Shown here piece by piece: positions 53,224-61,990 of a stretch of 64,000 nt of DNA. This DNA comes from Flammeovirgaceae bacterium SG7u.111 (lineage in GTDB: Bacteria > Bacteroidota > Bacteroidia > Cytophagales > Flammeovirgaceae). Location: the NCBI GenBank assembly GCA_034044135.1, contig CP139021.1, positions 4,169,635-4,233,634 on the forward strand. Direction: 5' to 3'. The position numbers and the translations under genes were made by a program. The number at the start of each line of letters is the position of its first letter. The first letter of the stretch is position 1. Below the pieces are notes generated by a model. That model made no database searches. It was not told the DNA's origin and saw nothing but the letters and a program-made list of their open reading frames with translations.

Positions 53224-54589
53224 TTAGTTTCTTTTTGAAATTAGCTAAATTTCGTTCAAATGCTTCCAAGTTGTAGTCCTCTTGCTCTTTGGCAACCGAC
53301 ACCGCTTCAGTATAATTTTCCAAAGCCAACTCTTTAAAGCCATTTCCAGCCAGCGCTTCTGCATAGCTATCATAGGCATTGGCAGAAGTTGGAAACAATA
53401 AGGTATTGCTTTCAAAAACAGCTAAGGCTGCCATTGGCTTTTCACCTGAAAGGGTATGATAACCAAGCACATTGATATCTCTTTCCGTAAGCGCACCAGC
53501 TTTCACCAAGCTTTCTAACAAGTTAAAAACCTCCTGTTTTTTCTCAGTTGAAGCCTCTGTCCCAAAGTTATCTAGCGTAGTTTCCAGCGGGGCAAAAAGT
53601 GCTTTTTTGTAAGCTGCGGCGCTATCCATTGCCATGGCAAGTGCTTTTTCCAAGGCTTCCTCTTCGGAGGTTTCTACATCCGGAATTACACCAGTTCCTT
53701 CCCAGTTCGAGTTGGTTACAGGATTGATGCTACGGGCATACGGAACCCTCACCCTAAAGCCACCTTCTAAATTATGCCCCCTAACCGGATGAGCTCCTCC
53801 CCTAGTCACCTCACCAATAATAGTTGCCCGCTTCCGGCTCTGTAACGTATAAGAGAAATCTTCTGCGCCAGAGAAAGTCCTGCTGCTGGTAAGAACTAAC
53901 ACCGGCACCTTCGGTCTTTTAATCCCTTTTACGTCCAGTACCATTAGCTCTTCGGTATGGTCGGTCGCTCTGGTATAGATCTTGTTCAGCAAAAACTCCT
54001 GGTCAAAAAAGTAGCTACAGAAATACTGGACAGTCCTTATGCTCCCTCCCCCATTCTTGCGCAAATCAATAATTAAGGCATCCGCATTTTGAAACTGTTT
54101 CATGGCTTCGTCCAAGCTGGCAATACCCTCTTCCCCTCCTCCAAAAAACCGCATATCTAAATACCCGATATTTTGCTCATAATACTTTACCTCATTGATC
54201 ATAGGCGTATAATACCTCGCCAGCCTCTCTACAAAAGGCTGTTGAGGTCCTTTTTCAACAGGCTGTATCCGAGGTGGAGAAACACTCACGTGCATGTCTT
54301 TCGTAATCGCCCGCATCTGTTCTGTCAGTGCAGATGCCAGTTCTTCAGGTGTTTTATACGAATCGAAAAAGCCTTCATTCAGCAACTTATCTAAGTGCTC
54401 GTTGGTCTCCTTTGCCTTGTCCAAAAAGATGTAGTGGTCTACCATCGCCGTTTTGATCCCTTTTATCAATACACTTGCGTCGGCCGACTGGGCAAAGCTA
54501 GGGGAGGCAAGGATAAGCATGCTCCATAAAACAAAGACAACCTTACCTAATGCTACCTTTTTTTGAACTAATCTTCTATTGAAATTCAT
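53216..54589 (-). CDS. S41-family peptidase with C-terminal TPR-like tail
   Basis: 457 residues with a signal peptide (VVFVLWSMLILASPSFAQS, ends about 34). An N-terminal helical cap (about 40-110) precedes the S41 catalytic region. NIGYLDMRFFGG and ADALIIDLRKNGGGS (about 165-180) form the core strands. VLTSSRTFSGAEDFSY holds the nucleophile Ser, and GVIPDVET ends the domain. This resembles the IRBP/tricorn-type S41 peptidases of Bacteroidota. The last about 90 residues form TPR-like helices. It is exported, probably periplasmic. It shares an operon with a LytS/LytTR pair, with overlapping stop and start codons. Confidence 0.85.
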   Translation of the reverse strand: MNFNRRLVQKKVALGKVVFVLWSMLILASPSFAQSADASVLIKGIKTAMVDHYIFLDKAKETNEHLDKLLNEGFFDSYKTPEELASALTEQMRAITKDMHVSVSPPRIQPVEKGPQQPFVERLARYYTPMINEVKYYEQNIGYLDMRFFGGGEEGIASLDEAMKQFQNADALIIDLRKNGGGSIRTVQYFCSYFFDQEFLLNKIYTRATDHTEELMVLDVKGIKRPKVPVLVLTSSRTFSGAEDFSYTLQSRKRATIIGEVTRGGAHPVRGHNLEGGFRVRVPYARSINPVTNSNWEGTGVIPDVETSEEEALEKALAMAMDSAAAYKKALFAPLETTLDNFGTEASTEKKQEVFNLLESLVKAGALTERDINVLGYHTLSGEKPMAALAVFESNTLLFPTSANAYDSYAEALAGNGFKELALENYTEAVSVAKEQEDYNLEAFERNLANFKKKLNE

Positions 54590-54653
54590 AATTATAGTGT
54601 GTTATATTTTCTGTTTTTTTTAAAGCCTTAATTTTATCCCTACTCTTGAGAAG

Positions 54654-54905
54654 CTATTCTTCTAATTGCTTCACGCTCGCCTTTTTTAAGCTCTCGAATT
54701 CTTTGGAAACTTGAAAATAATGCTGATCTCCAAACTGAAGGAAGCCTTCCACCAAAGCAGGCTCTTGTTGGGGTATTTCACTTTGGAAAATATACATATC
54801 TCCCAGCACTATCTTTGTTTTAATAGCCGTATTCCCAAAAAAACCTGAGATAAAAAGAAAGCCAAGAAAGGCGATTAGTAAGTTTATCTTGTTCTTGTTC
54901 ATCAT
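54654..54905 (-). CDS. small membrane-anchored protein
   Basis: 83 residues with one hydrophobic segment at about 7-26 (INLLIAFLGFLFISGFFGNT), a signal anchor or uncleaved signal. The rest is short and charged, ending ASVKQLEE. I recognise no family. It is 64 bases upstream of the S41 peptidase in the same direction and probably heads that operon. Confidence 0.5.
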   Translation of the reverse strand: MMNKNKINLLIAFLGFLFISGFFGNTAIKTKIVLGDMYIFQSEIPQQEPALVEGFLQFGDQHYFQVSKEFESLKKASVKQLEE

Positions 54906-55042
54906 CGTGTTACCCTTTTGGTGTAATTACTTATTCAAATCCTGATACAATAGTAAAGGAAAAGAGCATGGCACGGGGAGACCGTAGATATACAAGGCAT
55001 TCCCGCAGACGAACAAGGGGTTTGGGGGTAAGAAGAAAAGGG

Positions 55043-55105
55043 GTAGCGCCTGAGGTTGATTGGGTAAAAAACGTATTACTACCTAGGGCTGAGGAGAAAA
55101 TATAG
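55043..55105 (+). pseudogene. C-terminal fragment of a TPR-protein paralogue
   Basis: The segment reads VAPEVDWVKNVLLPRAEEKI and a stop. It matches the C-terminus of the TPR protein encoded at 45434-46162 (VAPEFDWVKHVLLPRAEKKM) at 16 of 20 positions. No start or upstream part is recognisable, so it is the remnant of a deleted or displaced paralogue. Confidence 0.75.
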
Positions 55106-55187
55106 CTGAAGGAGTTATCGGATTGAAAACGCTATGTATTGGTTGGACTGTGGGGAAGGCTAACAGCAATTTATTGAAATGGAGGTA

Positions 55188-55448
55188 TTAATTGTTCAAT
55201 TGATAAACCCTTTCAATCTCATTTCTATCAATTCTTTTTATAGCTCTCAGCAGTGTTTCGAATCGATATTTATTTATGAAATGTATTTTATAATATCTAG
55301 CTTCAGTTGGCTGTGACTTATATGTATATTTAATTGAGTATTCCTCAATTAAATCGAACAATTCACAATCATCTATCCCGATTACAATTTCTTTATTAGA
55401 GTTAGATTCTATAATAATATGTGGCTGTTCGTGTCTCACTTCTTTCAT
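55188..55448 (-). CDS. hypothetical small protein
   Basis: 86 residues with no signal or membrane segment, AT-rich. The pattern suggests a small alpha/beta protein (EIVIGIDDCELFDLIEEY, YKIHFINKYRFETLLRAI). No family is recognised. It lies beyond the attC-like site at 55501-55552, in cassette-like order with its neighbours, but no matching site is evident at its own 3' end. Confidence 0.5.
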   Translation of the reverse strand: MKEVRHEQPHIIIESNSNKEIVIGIDDCELFDLIEEYSIKYTYKSQPTEARYYKIHFINKYRFETLLRAIKRIDRNEIERVYQLNN

Positions 55449-55500
55449 TTTCGTTAAGCTTCCTAGTTTATTAAAGAAGGAAGATTCCGTACCATATTGT

Positions 55501-55552
55501 AGCTAACGGTTGGTGTAAAATGCGTTTTAATGCATTTTACATAGTGTTATGT
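55501..55552 (-). repeat. attC-like recombination site 1
   Basis: The outer boxes AGCTAAC (55501-55507) and GTTATGT (55546-55552) each match the integron R-box consensus at six of seven positions. Inside them, after unpaired spacers, GTAAAATGC (55515-55523) pairs with GCATTTTAC (55532-55540). This is the two-stem layout with a bulged spacer of attC sites. The stop codon of the gene at 55547 lies in one R box, as in many gene cassettes. No integrase is in the window. Confidence 0.5.
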
Positions 55553-55903
55553 TCTTTTTATTAATTTGTTTTTACTTTGGTCTTCTATATATTTCTCTGA
55601 ATTAGTATAATCAATCTTTTCATTCAACAGTTGTCGATCATAAGGCTCTTTTTCTTTGAATTCCGCTTTGCTTAACAATTGAATTATTTCCTCTTCTAAA
55701 CCCGACCTTTGTTCAACTAATTCATTATTAAAGTAAATCCGACCCGGTATTTTATGTCCTTCATACCAATCCCATATTACATTTTGGACAAATTCAATCT
55801 CGAATTCCTCACCTGAAGAGTTTTGACATTTTATTGTCACAGACCCGCCATCCATCCAAGCGGATAATTCAGTAATAATTATATTAGTTTGAAGGTTAAT
55901 CAT
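55547..55903 (-). CDS. hypothetical protein, second gene of a cassette-like pair
   Basis: 118 residues, cytoplasmic. The first 60 residues look like beta strands (IIITELSAWMDGGSVTIKC, EFEIEFVQNVIWDWYEGHK), the rest helical and charged. No family is recognised. It starts two bases after the stop of the preceding gene, so the pair is co-translated. The stop codon falls within the attC-like site. Size and AT-rich composition are like those of many cassette or immunity-type genes. Confidence 0.6.
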   Translation of the reverse strand: MINLQTNIIITELSAWMDGGSVTIKCQNSSGEEFEIEFVQNVIWDWYEGHKIPGRIYFNNELVEQRSGLEEEIIQLLSKAEFKEKEPYDRQLLNEKIDYTNSEKYIEDQSKNKLIKRT

Positions 55904-55905
55904 TT

Positions 55906-56280
55906 CTATTTTAAGTCTCTTTGTTTAATCGAAACTAAATTACTTTCGGACTCTCTTAGCAGACTATCAATATTAGTTTCTATTATTTCAAAGTTCTGTT
56001 TATCTATCAGATTACTTATCCATTGTGGACGGTGTCCTTTGTCATTAAAATCACACCAAGCAATATTGATTAAATTCCAAATCTTTTGATTAACTCCTTT
56101 ACTTTCAAAAGTTGGTTGAATGATTATTGCTTTAAAAATATCTTCGTCTATCCAGTCAATTCTTCGTTCTTCAAAGGTTCGGAGAGTCTCAGGATAACCT
56201 GGTCTGTCTTTCGTCAGTTTAGCACCAAGCTTAGCAGATAGCTTTTCAAGTTTTTCATCTATATTTTTAAATCTGCTCAT
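55906..56280 (-). CDS. hypothetical protein, first gene of a cassette-like pair
   Basis: 124 residues without signal or membrane segment. The N-terminal LEKLSAKLGAKLTKDRPG is followed by FEERRIDWIDEDIFKAIIIQP and NLINIAWCDFNDKGHRPQW. I recognise no named family; it looks like a small globular alpha/beta protein. It begins 15 bases after attC-like site 2 and is coupled to the next gene with a two-base gap. Confidence 0.6.
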   Translation of the reverse strand: MSRFKNIDEKLEKLSAKLGAKLTKDRPGYPETLRTFEERRIDWIDEDIFKAIIIQPTFESKGVNQKIWNLINIAWCDFNDKGHRPQWISNLIDKQNFEIIETNIDSLLRESESNLVSIKQRDLK

Positions 56281-56294
56281 CTGTATTTAATTGA

Positions 56295-56413
56295 ACATAA
56301 CGACCAACTAAAATGAGTATGCGTCACAGTTGCTAGAAGCACCGAAGTTTCCGTTTCGCATTGTCATATCAAAAGGCTCTGTTCGCATATTCATTTTAGT
56401 GTCTGTTGTGGAG
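56295..56413 (-). repeat. attC-like recombination site 2
   Basis: The outer box ACATAAC (56295-56301) and the distal box beginning GTTGTG (56405) flank CTAAAATGAGTATGCG and CGCATATTCATTTTAG. These inner arms pair at 15 of 16 positions around about 50 loop bases. It lies four bases after the stop of the FN3-like lipoprotein gene (minus strand) and 15 bases before the next gene, the position expected of a cassette attC. R-box matches are five to six of seven. Confidence 0.5.
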
Positions 56414-56416
56414 CGT

Positions 56417-58450
56417 TTAGAATGATCGCACTGCCCTTACTCCGACAACACTAGGTTTCCAAAGGTTATATTGAAATCCATCAGAAAATTGCTGAGTCCA
56501 TGCGCTATTTCCATCATATTCTGAAGAGGTTCGATAAATGTTGTTGAACTGTCCGATACCATTCAAGTATAAGTTTTCAAAAATCAAGTTTAATTCATCT
56601 TTCGAGGGTAAATACCAATCTTCATATCTGTTGAAAGTTAAATCAGCACAAACCTTAGCAGCACCGGTTTCGCTGCATTGATCAAGAATCGAATTTGTAT
56701 TTGATTGTCCAGATCCAACGGTAGTTGAAGTTCCTGAAATAAATTTATCTCGGCATCCCCAAGCCACAGATGCTTGATCTTCTGTTGTGACTACAATGCC
56801 ACTCTCTCCACTTGCATCTAAGTAGAAAATAATTCCTCCAGCATACTCTTGACCGATCACGAGTCCTTCATCAGTAGCATTAGTAGTTACTGATAATTCT
56901 TCACCATAGGTTGTCCCAACGCTATTGGTAGCATATGACCTTAAATAATAGGTTGTAGATGGTGATAAAGCATGTATAGTCTCGGCAAAATTTCCATTTG
57001 AAACATTACTTTCAATCCTTGTATCCAAATCAACAGAAGGATTAGGATTTGTATCCCAAATTAGTCCACTGTTAAAGATAGTTGTCCCACCATCTGAAAG
57101 AATTTCACCACCTGATGTGATTGAAAATTTAGTTACTTGTGATGCTGCAATTGTTGAGATTTTAGGAAAATCATGGGTAGTAAAGCTGATTTCATTTCCA
57201 AATGCTGTGCCAGCATTACTGGTTGCAAATGATCTCACGTAGTACGTTGTTCCCAATTCCAAATTTTCTAAAGTAAAAGAAAAACTGCTTTGACCACTTT
57301 CATTAACAATCTTAACATCGTCAAAATCAGGTTCTGGTTCCAAACTGTAGCAAATGCCAGATTCGATTATGGCATCACCTCCGTCACTATTGATAACCGC
57401 TTGAACTTTGGCCGTTGTTGATGATATCGAGGTTGCGCCATTAGTAGTCAAATCGGGTAGAGTGATTTCAGTTTCAAAGCTTACTTGATTACCATAAGCA
57501 ATCCCTACGGAGTTAGATGCATATGATCTAAGATAGTATAATGTCCCTGGTTCTAAGCTTGTGATATTACTTTCAAATTCGCCTGTACCAGTTCCATCTT
57601 CCGTAAAAGCACTATTACTAATATTTGGGTTTTCAAATGTGTTCCAAACTACTCCTCTAGATTGAATGTCATCTCCTCCATCATGTGATATTGAGCCACC
57701 AGACTTAGCACTGTTAAAAGTGATACTAGAAATTTCTGTTGTTGTTAATTCTGGTATCGAATCATTGGTCGTAAAACTGATTTCATTTCCGTATGAAGTT
57801 CCTACACTATTTGTGGCATAAGCTCTTATATAGTAGGTAGTACCGGTGATTAATTCAGTTAGCTGACTTGTGTAGCTACCGATTCCATTGCCGTCAGAGG
57901 ATTTGGTCGTAAGTTCAATCGTAGGATTTGAGTTAGTATCCCAACAAACGCCCCTTGCGGTAATCTCAGCACCTCCATCGTCCGATATTAAACCACCAGT
58001 TGTTGCCGAAGTAGCTGTTATGTTACTTATCTCTAAGGTTGCAACAATTCCTTCGGTATCTGGTGGTAGAGTTTCAAATGAAACCTCATTTCCATAAGCC
58101 GTTCCAGCACTATTTGTCGCGTAGGCTCTGATAAAATATGTAGTTCCAGCTGTTAGGTTCGTGAGTTGACTTGTAAAACTCCCACCGCCTTCTCCATCAC
58201 TCGATTTGGTAGATAGATCGATTGTTGGATTTTGTGAGGTACTCCAGCAAATTCCGCGTTCGATGATCAAGCCACCACCATCATCTGAAATTAATCCACC
58301 AGAAGATGCAGAGGTTTGCATTACGTTATTGGCCCCCAATGTTGCCAGAGTAGGTAAAATAACAGGTTCCTCATCGTCATTACATGAGTTGAGTACTCCA
58401 AGAGTTAAGAACATGCAAACTGCAAATAAACTTTTTATTCTATTGTTCAT
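56417..58450 (-). CDS. lipoprotein with five FN3-like repeats and a C-terminal DUF1566 domain
   Basis: 677 residues with a lipobox ending VLNSC, so Cys23 is acylated. From about residue 30 to 510 five repeats of about 95 residues follow one pattern: SGG-IS-DGG, GICW or GVVW, then L-GTTYY-RAYATNS-GT-YGNE-SF. These are fibronectin-III-like modules common in surface proteins of Bacteroidota. The last about 150 residues carry GGIIFYLD, CRDKF, WYLPSKDELNLIF and VGVRAVRSF, the Lcl/DUF1566 domain thought to bind surfaces or ligands. It is a likely surface adhesin or environment-binding lipoprotein. Its length is large for a cassette gene. Confidence 0.85.
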   Translation of the reverse strand: MNNRIKSLFAVCMFLTLGVLNSCNDDEEPVILPTLATLGANNVMQTSASSGGLISDDGGGLIIERGICWSTSQNPTIDLSTKSSDGEGGGSFTSQLTNLTAGTTYFIRAYATNSAGTAYGNEVSFETLPPDTEGIVATLEISNITATSATTGGLISDDGGAEITARGVCWDTNSNPTIELTTKSSDGNGIGSYTSQLTELITGTTYYIRAYATNSVGTSYGNEISFTTNDSIPELTTTEISSITFNSAKSGGSISHDGGDDIQSRGVVWNTFENPNISNSAFTEDGTGTGEFESNITSLEPGTLYYLRSYASNSVGIAYGNQVSFETEITLPDLTTNGATSISSTTAKVQAVINSDGGDAIIESGICYSLEPEPDFDDVKIVNESGQSSFSFTLENLELGTTYYVRSFATSNAGTAFGNEISFTTHDFPKISTIAASQVTKFSITSGGEILSDGGTTIFNSGLIWDTNPNPSVDLDTRIESNVSNGNFAETIHALSPSTTYYLRSYATNSVGTTYGEELSVTTNATDEGLVIGQEYAGGIIFYLDASGESGIVVTTEDQASVAWGCRDKFISGTSTTVGSGQSNTNSILDQCSETGAAKVCADLTFNRYEDWYLPSKDELNLIFENLYLNGIGQFNNIYRTSSEYDGNSAWTQQFSDGFQYNLWKPSVVGVRAVRSF

Positions 58451-59430
58451 GATTTTTTTCTGGGCTTATGCTCCACAACATTTGTATAAAAGGACAATTC
58501 CTTTTATTTCCATTATACTTATCCCTTTAAATATAGTGTAGAAGAGTTGGTTTTTGGGTAGGAAGCTTAAATTATTCTAAAAAAATAAGCTTTTATTCCT
58601 CAAGAGGACATTATTGGACGTTTCTTTGTCTTTCCATCCTTTCTCTTTATTGAATATACAAAAAGTCGGTTTTACAAACAAAAATAACCGTAAGGTTATA
58701 CGTTAGTTAAACGTTTAATCTAACGGTTATTAAAGTCAGAACTAGTGCATTGTTTCGGCAATAGGATTACGTCTTCACAGCAGGACTAATACCTAGTTTT
58801 TCCATGTGTTTATTATGCTATTGGTATTTGGTCGTCGGCTTTCTATTCGGTAGGTAGGTCTTGGAAGACACTGTGAGTACGGGCTTGAAGAGATATTGAC
58901 CAACAAATTACGCAGTAAAAGCAATACAGAACCTTTCTTTTTGCTCTTACTCCCTTCGTATGTAATGTAAGAAGTAGACTTTTGAAAAAATTCATGTGCT
59001 TTTTGTTGCAAGCAAAAAAGTCAGTTGAAAAAGCCTCCCAACTTTTGATTTCCGAATACTATTTCCTGTATCTCGTTCCTACCAAATATCCTTTGGTGCT
59101 GGGACTTGAAACCAAACTACTAAGCCTTCAAACAGGTCTCCTGAGAGGTGTGCACCAAATATTATCGAAAATTTTACCCCAAAAGCCGTTGAAATGAGCA
59201 AATCCTGTGTTGAAATGCCTGTTTATTGTCTTTGATCATGCTTGCAGGCTCTTCAAACATTAGTTTCCTTCGTTTGATCAAGACTTATTCCAAATTTCCT
59301 TTGGTGGTATTTCAACAAATGGGCTTACAAGTGATTGAAATAGGGACAGTAAGGCTTATACGCCAAATATCCTAGATGAAATTGGGTAAAAGAGCCTTTG
59401 CTAAGGCATAACTTCGAAAAAACCCACTGT
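58451..59430. other. long region without a convincing gene
   Basis: About 980 bases. Short open frames on both strands have no recognisable product. It contains a hairpin ATAAAAGGA / TCCTTTTAT at 58486-58507, the palindrome at 58701-58725 and, on the minus strand, a -7-like box TATTTTTG (58686-58679) possibly for the FN3 lipoprotein. CTCCACAACA at 58471-58480 is the exact complement of 56404-56413 at the other end of that gene. Confidence 0.4.
58683..58731. promoter_or_regulatory. nested palindromes, possible operator or hairpin
   Basis: TTAAACGTTTAA (58707-58718) is a perfect palindrome flanked by CGTTAG and CTAACG with one extra base on one side. Outside these, AATAACCGT (58683-58691) pairs with ACGGTTATT (58723-58731). 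It lies beside a minus-strand -7-like box. Confidence 0.5.
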
Positions 59431-59485
59431 CCTTCTCCCAAAGCTGTTAGTTTTGTAGAGCGTTCATTTAACAAGATACCTCAAC
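59431..59485 (+). promoter_or_regulatory. leader-like repeat, copy 2, with -7 box, before the cyclase-fusion gene
   Basis: CCTTCTCCCAAAGC then TGTTAGTTTTGTAGAGCG and TTCATTTAACAAGATAC. TAGTTTTG at 59448-59455 is an exact TAnnTTTG. No TTG lies 19 bases upstream. The ATG follows at 59491. The copy at 51412 has the same core. Confidence 0.65.
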
Positions 59486-59490
59486 ACCCC

Positions 59491-61815
59491 ATGGAAGGAA
59501 AGAAAACACGCCAACTTGCCGCAGTAATGTTTACCGACATAGTGGGCTACACGGCCCTGATGCAAGGGGATGAAGCGCGCGCCATCCGTATGCGGGAAAA
59601 GCACCGAGAGGTGTTCCAAGAGCAACATGGGCTGCACAATGGAAACATCATCCAGTATTATGGCGATGGGACGTTGAGCATATTCAAAAGTGCCTTGGAG
59701 GCTGTAAAATGTGCTATTGCTGTTCAAAAATTGCTGCAAGAAGGCGAGGTTATTCCCCTCCGAATTGGCTTGCACATGGGCGATATCGTGTTCAACGAAA
59801 CGGAGGTTTTTGGCGACGGGGTGAACCTTGCCGCACGTGTGGAAAGCATGGGCATTGCTGGGGGGATTTTACTATCGGGAAAGCTGAACGATGAGCTAAA
59901 AAACCAAACCGATATTTCCACAGTCTCCTTGGGGAGTTTCAACCTCAAAAACGTTGAGCAACCTATTGAAATCTTTGCAGTTTCCAGCGAAGGAATGGCT
60001 GTGCCCCAGCCTACGGAGCTGAAAGGCAAGCAAGAGCCTGGCAAGACCATTGCCGTGTTGCCCTTCGTAAACATGAGCACCAGCGAGGAAAACGAGTACT
60101 TTAGCGATGGGATTACGGAGGAGATCATCAATGCACTGGCGAAGATCAATAGCCTGAAAGTTACTTCCCGCACTTCTTCGTTTTTCTTCAAAAACAAGAA
60201 TATTCCTATTACAGAAATAGCTGCGGAACTGGGCGTAGCGGTGGTGTTGGAAGGAAGCGTGCGTAGGGCTGGCGACATGGTCCGGATTACGGCACAGCTC
60301 ATCCAAGCCGCGGACGATTTCCATTTTTGGTCGGAAACTTGGGACAGGAAATTAGAAAATATTTTTGAGGTACAGGATGAAATAAGCCTACTCATAGCCG
60401 ATAAGCTTCGCGAGCATTTTGGGCACTTCGAAATAGAAGACCATTTGGTGGAAAAGCAGACCGACAGCATAGCGGCGTACGATGATTTCCTGAAAGGAAA
60501 ATATCATTACAACAAATGGAACCCAGAAGACGCAAAAACAGCCATGGGCTTTTACGAAAAAGCACTGGAGCTTGATCCATCACATGCCGAGTCCTTGGCA
60601 GGACTTGCCGATTGTTACGGTTTTTTGGCTACTACAGGCTTTTTACCTTATGTGGAAGCTTGGGAAAAGGCGGCGACCCTCGCCAAAAAAGCACTGGGTA
60701 TAAATGAACAATCACCTGATGCATATTACCAACTTGCCAACTACGCTTTCTTTATTTCTTGTGACTACAAGGAAAGCTTGGAGCTGGCTATGAAGGCCGC
60801 AAAGCTACAGCCTAATTATATTGAAGCTCAACACTTTCTTTTGTTTTTGTACATCATTGCAGGAAAGAAAGAGTTGGGCAGAAAGCAATTGGAATTGGTA
60901 ATGAGCATAGATCCACTTTCGCCCGAAACGCTCTTTTACAATGGCTATTACCATTACATAGCAGAAGAATACGCTACTTCGCTCGAATATTTTGACAAAT
61001 GCTTAGCCCAAAACCCGAGAAACATCCCTGCACATTCGGTGAAATGTTACTGCCTGCTCAAGCTCAACCGCCCCAACGATGTGTTGGGCTATTTTGAGAA
61101 GCTTCCGCCCGAGATTGTAGTGGAAGGGGACAAATTAGGTTCAACGGCTCTGGCTTATGCGGTAATGGGGGACAAGGAAAATACAGAGAGATACCTCTCC
61201 ATTTTGGAGGAAGAAGCGAAGACTCCCGAAGGTTTCAGGGCCCATTCTTTCCTTTTTATGATGTATGCCCTCACGGGGGCGCACGAGAAGGCTTTTGAGT
61301 GGATTGAACAATCCATCGAAAACAATTCTTCCTTTCTACTTTTCCACTTTGCCGACCCTTTGGTAGACTCGTTGAAATCCGACCTGAGGCATGACAAATA
61401 CCAGCAACTTATTTTCCCAAAAGAGCTTTTTGAAAGTACTTCCAAGAAGAAAAAAGCACTTTTGGACGAGGAAACAACCGAGCTCTTTACGAAACGTTTA
61501 TTAGCACATTTGGTAGAGGAAAAGCCCTACCTCGACCCCTTTCTGACCCTCCGAACCTTGGCGGAACAGATCGATATCCACCCCAACCAACTTTCGTGGT
61601 TGCTCAATGAGAATATGGGGAAAAACTTCAACGAGTTCATTAATTCGTACCGAGTAGAAGAGTTCAAAAAGCTTTCCCAAGATCCGAAAAAATCACATAT
61701 CACCTTAATGGGCTTGGCTTACGAAAGCGGCTTCAATTCCAAAACTGTGTTCAATACTTACTTTAAAAAGGAAACGGGGCTTACGCCAAAGCAGTTTTTG
61801 AAGAGCATAAAATAG
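59491..61815 (+). CDS. class III nucleotidyl cyclase / TolB-like / TPR / AraC-type fusion regulator
   Basis: 774 residues from the ATG at 59491; an upstream in-frame start would read through the promoter-like leader and is rejected. Residues about 8-175 form a class III cyclase with metal-binding D16 (FTDIVGYT) and D59 (YYGDG) and the transition-state pair N112 and R116 (NLAARVE), so it should be active. About 190-320 is a TolB/FlgO-like segment (TIAVLPFVNMSTSEENEYFSD). TPR helices fill about 330-620. The last about 100 residues are an AraC-type DNA-binding domain (LRTLAEQIDIHPNQLSWLLN, LAYESGFNSKTVFNTYFKK). It has no membrane segment, so it is a cytoplasmic protein. Confidence 0.85.
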   Translation: MEGKKTRQLAAVMFTDIVGYTALMQGDEARAIRMREKHREVFQEQHGLHNGNIIQYYGDGTLSIFKSALEAVKCAIAVQKLLQEGEVIPLRIGLHMGDIVFNETEVFGDGVNLAARVESMGIAGGILLSGKLNDELKNQTDISTVSLGSFNLKNVEQPIEIFAVSSEGMAVPQPTELKGKQEPGKTIAVLPFVNMSTSEENEYFSDGITEEIINALAKINSLKVTSRTSSFFFKNKNIPITEIAAELGVAVVLEGSVRRAGDMVRITAQLIQAADDFHFWSETWDRKLENIFEVQDEISLLIADKLREHFGHFEIEDHLVEKQTDSIAAYDDFLKGKYHYNKWNPEDAKTAMGFYEKALELDPSHAESLAGLADCYGFLATTGFLPYVEAWEKAATLAKKALGINEQSPDAYYQLANYAFFISCDYKESLELAMKAAKLQPNYIEAQHFLLFLYIIAGKKELGRKQLELVMSIDPLSPETLFYNGYYHYIAEEYATSLEYFDKCLAQNPRNIPAHSVKCYCLLKLNRPNDVLGYFEKLPPEIVVEGDKLGSTALAYAVMGDKENTERYLSILEEEAKTPEGFRAHSFLFMMYALTGAHEKAFEWIEQSIENNSSFLLFHFADPLVDSLKSDLRHDKYQQLIFPKELFESTSKKKKALLDEETTELFTKRLLAHLVEEKPYLDPFLTLRTLAEQIDIHPNQLSWLLNENMGKNFNEFINSYRVEEFKKLSQDPKKSHITLMGLAYESGFNSKTVFNTYFKKETGLTPKQFLKSIK

Positions 61816-61990
61816 AACTTCTACCTTCTAAGGTGGAACAAAAAACTTGGAAGGATGAAAAAAAGCCAAACTTTTTTTGGTTTAGTATGATTCAGAACCG
61901 ATCCATTTTGTTCGGAATTATAATCACGAACACTTGCTCTTGCCCTGTCCAATAATTTTGCTTCATCTAGAAATCAAAAACGCTAAAAAG

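Noticed and set aside
58793-59197. Short frames on both strands in the region before the cyclase-fusion gene
   Set aside because: No signal, motif or plausible composition, and the two overlap each other on opposite strands.
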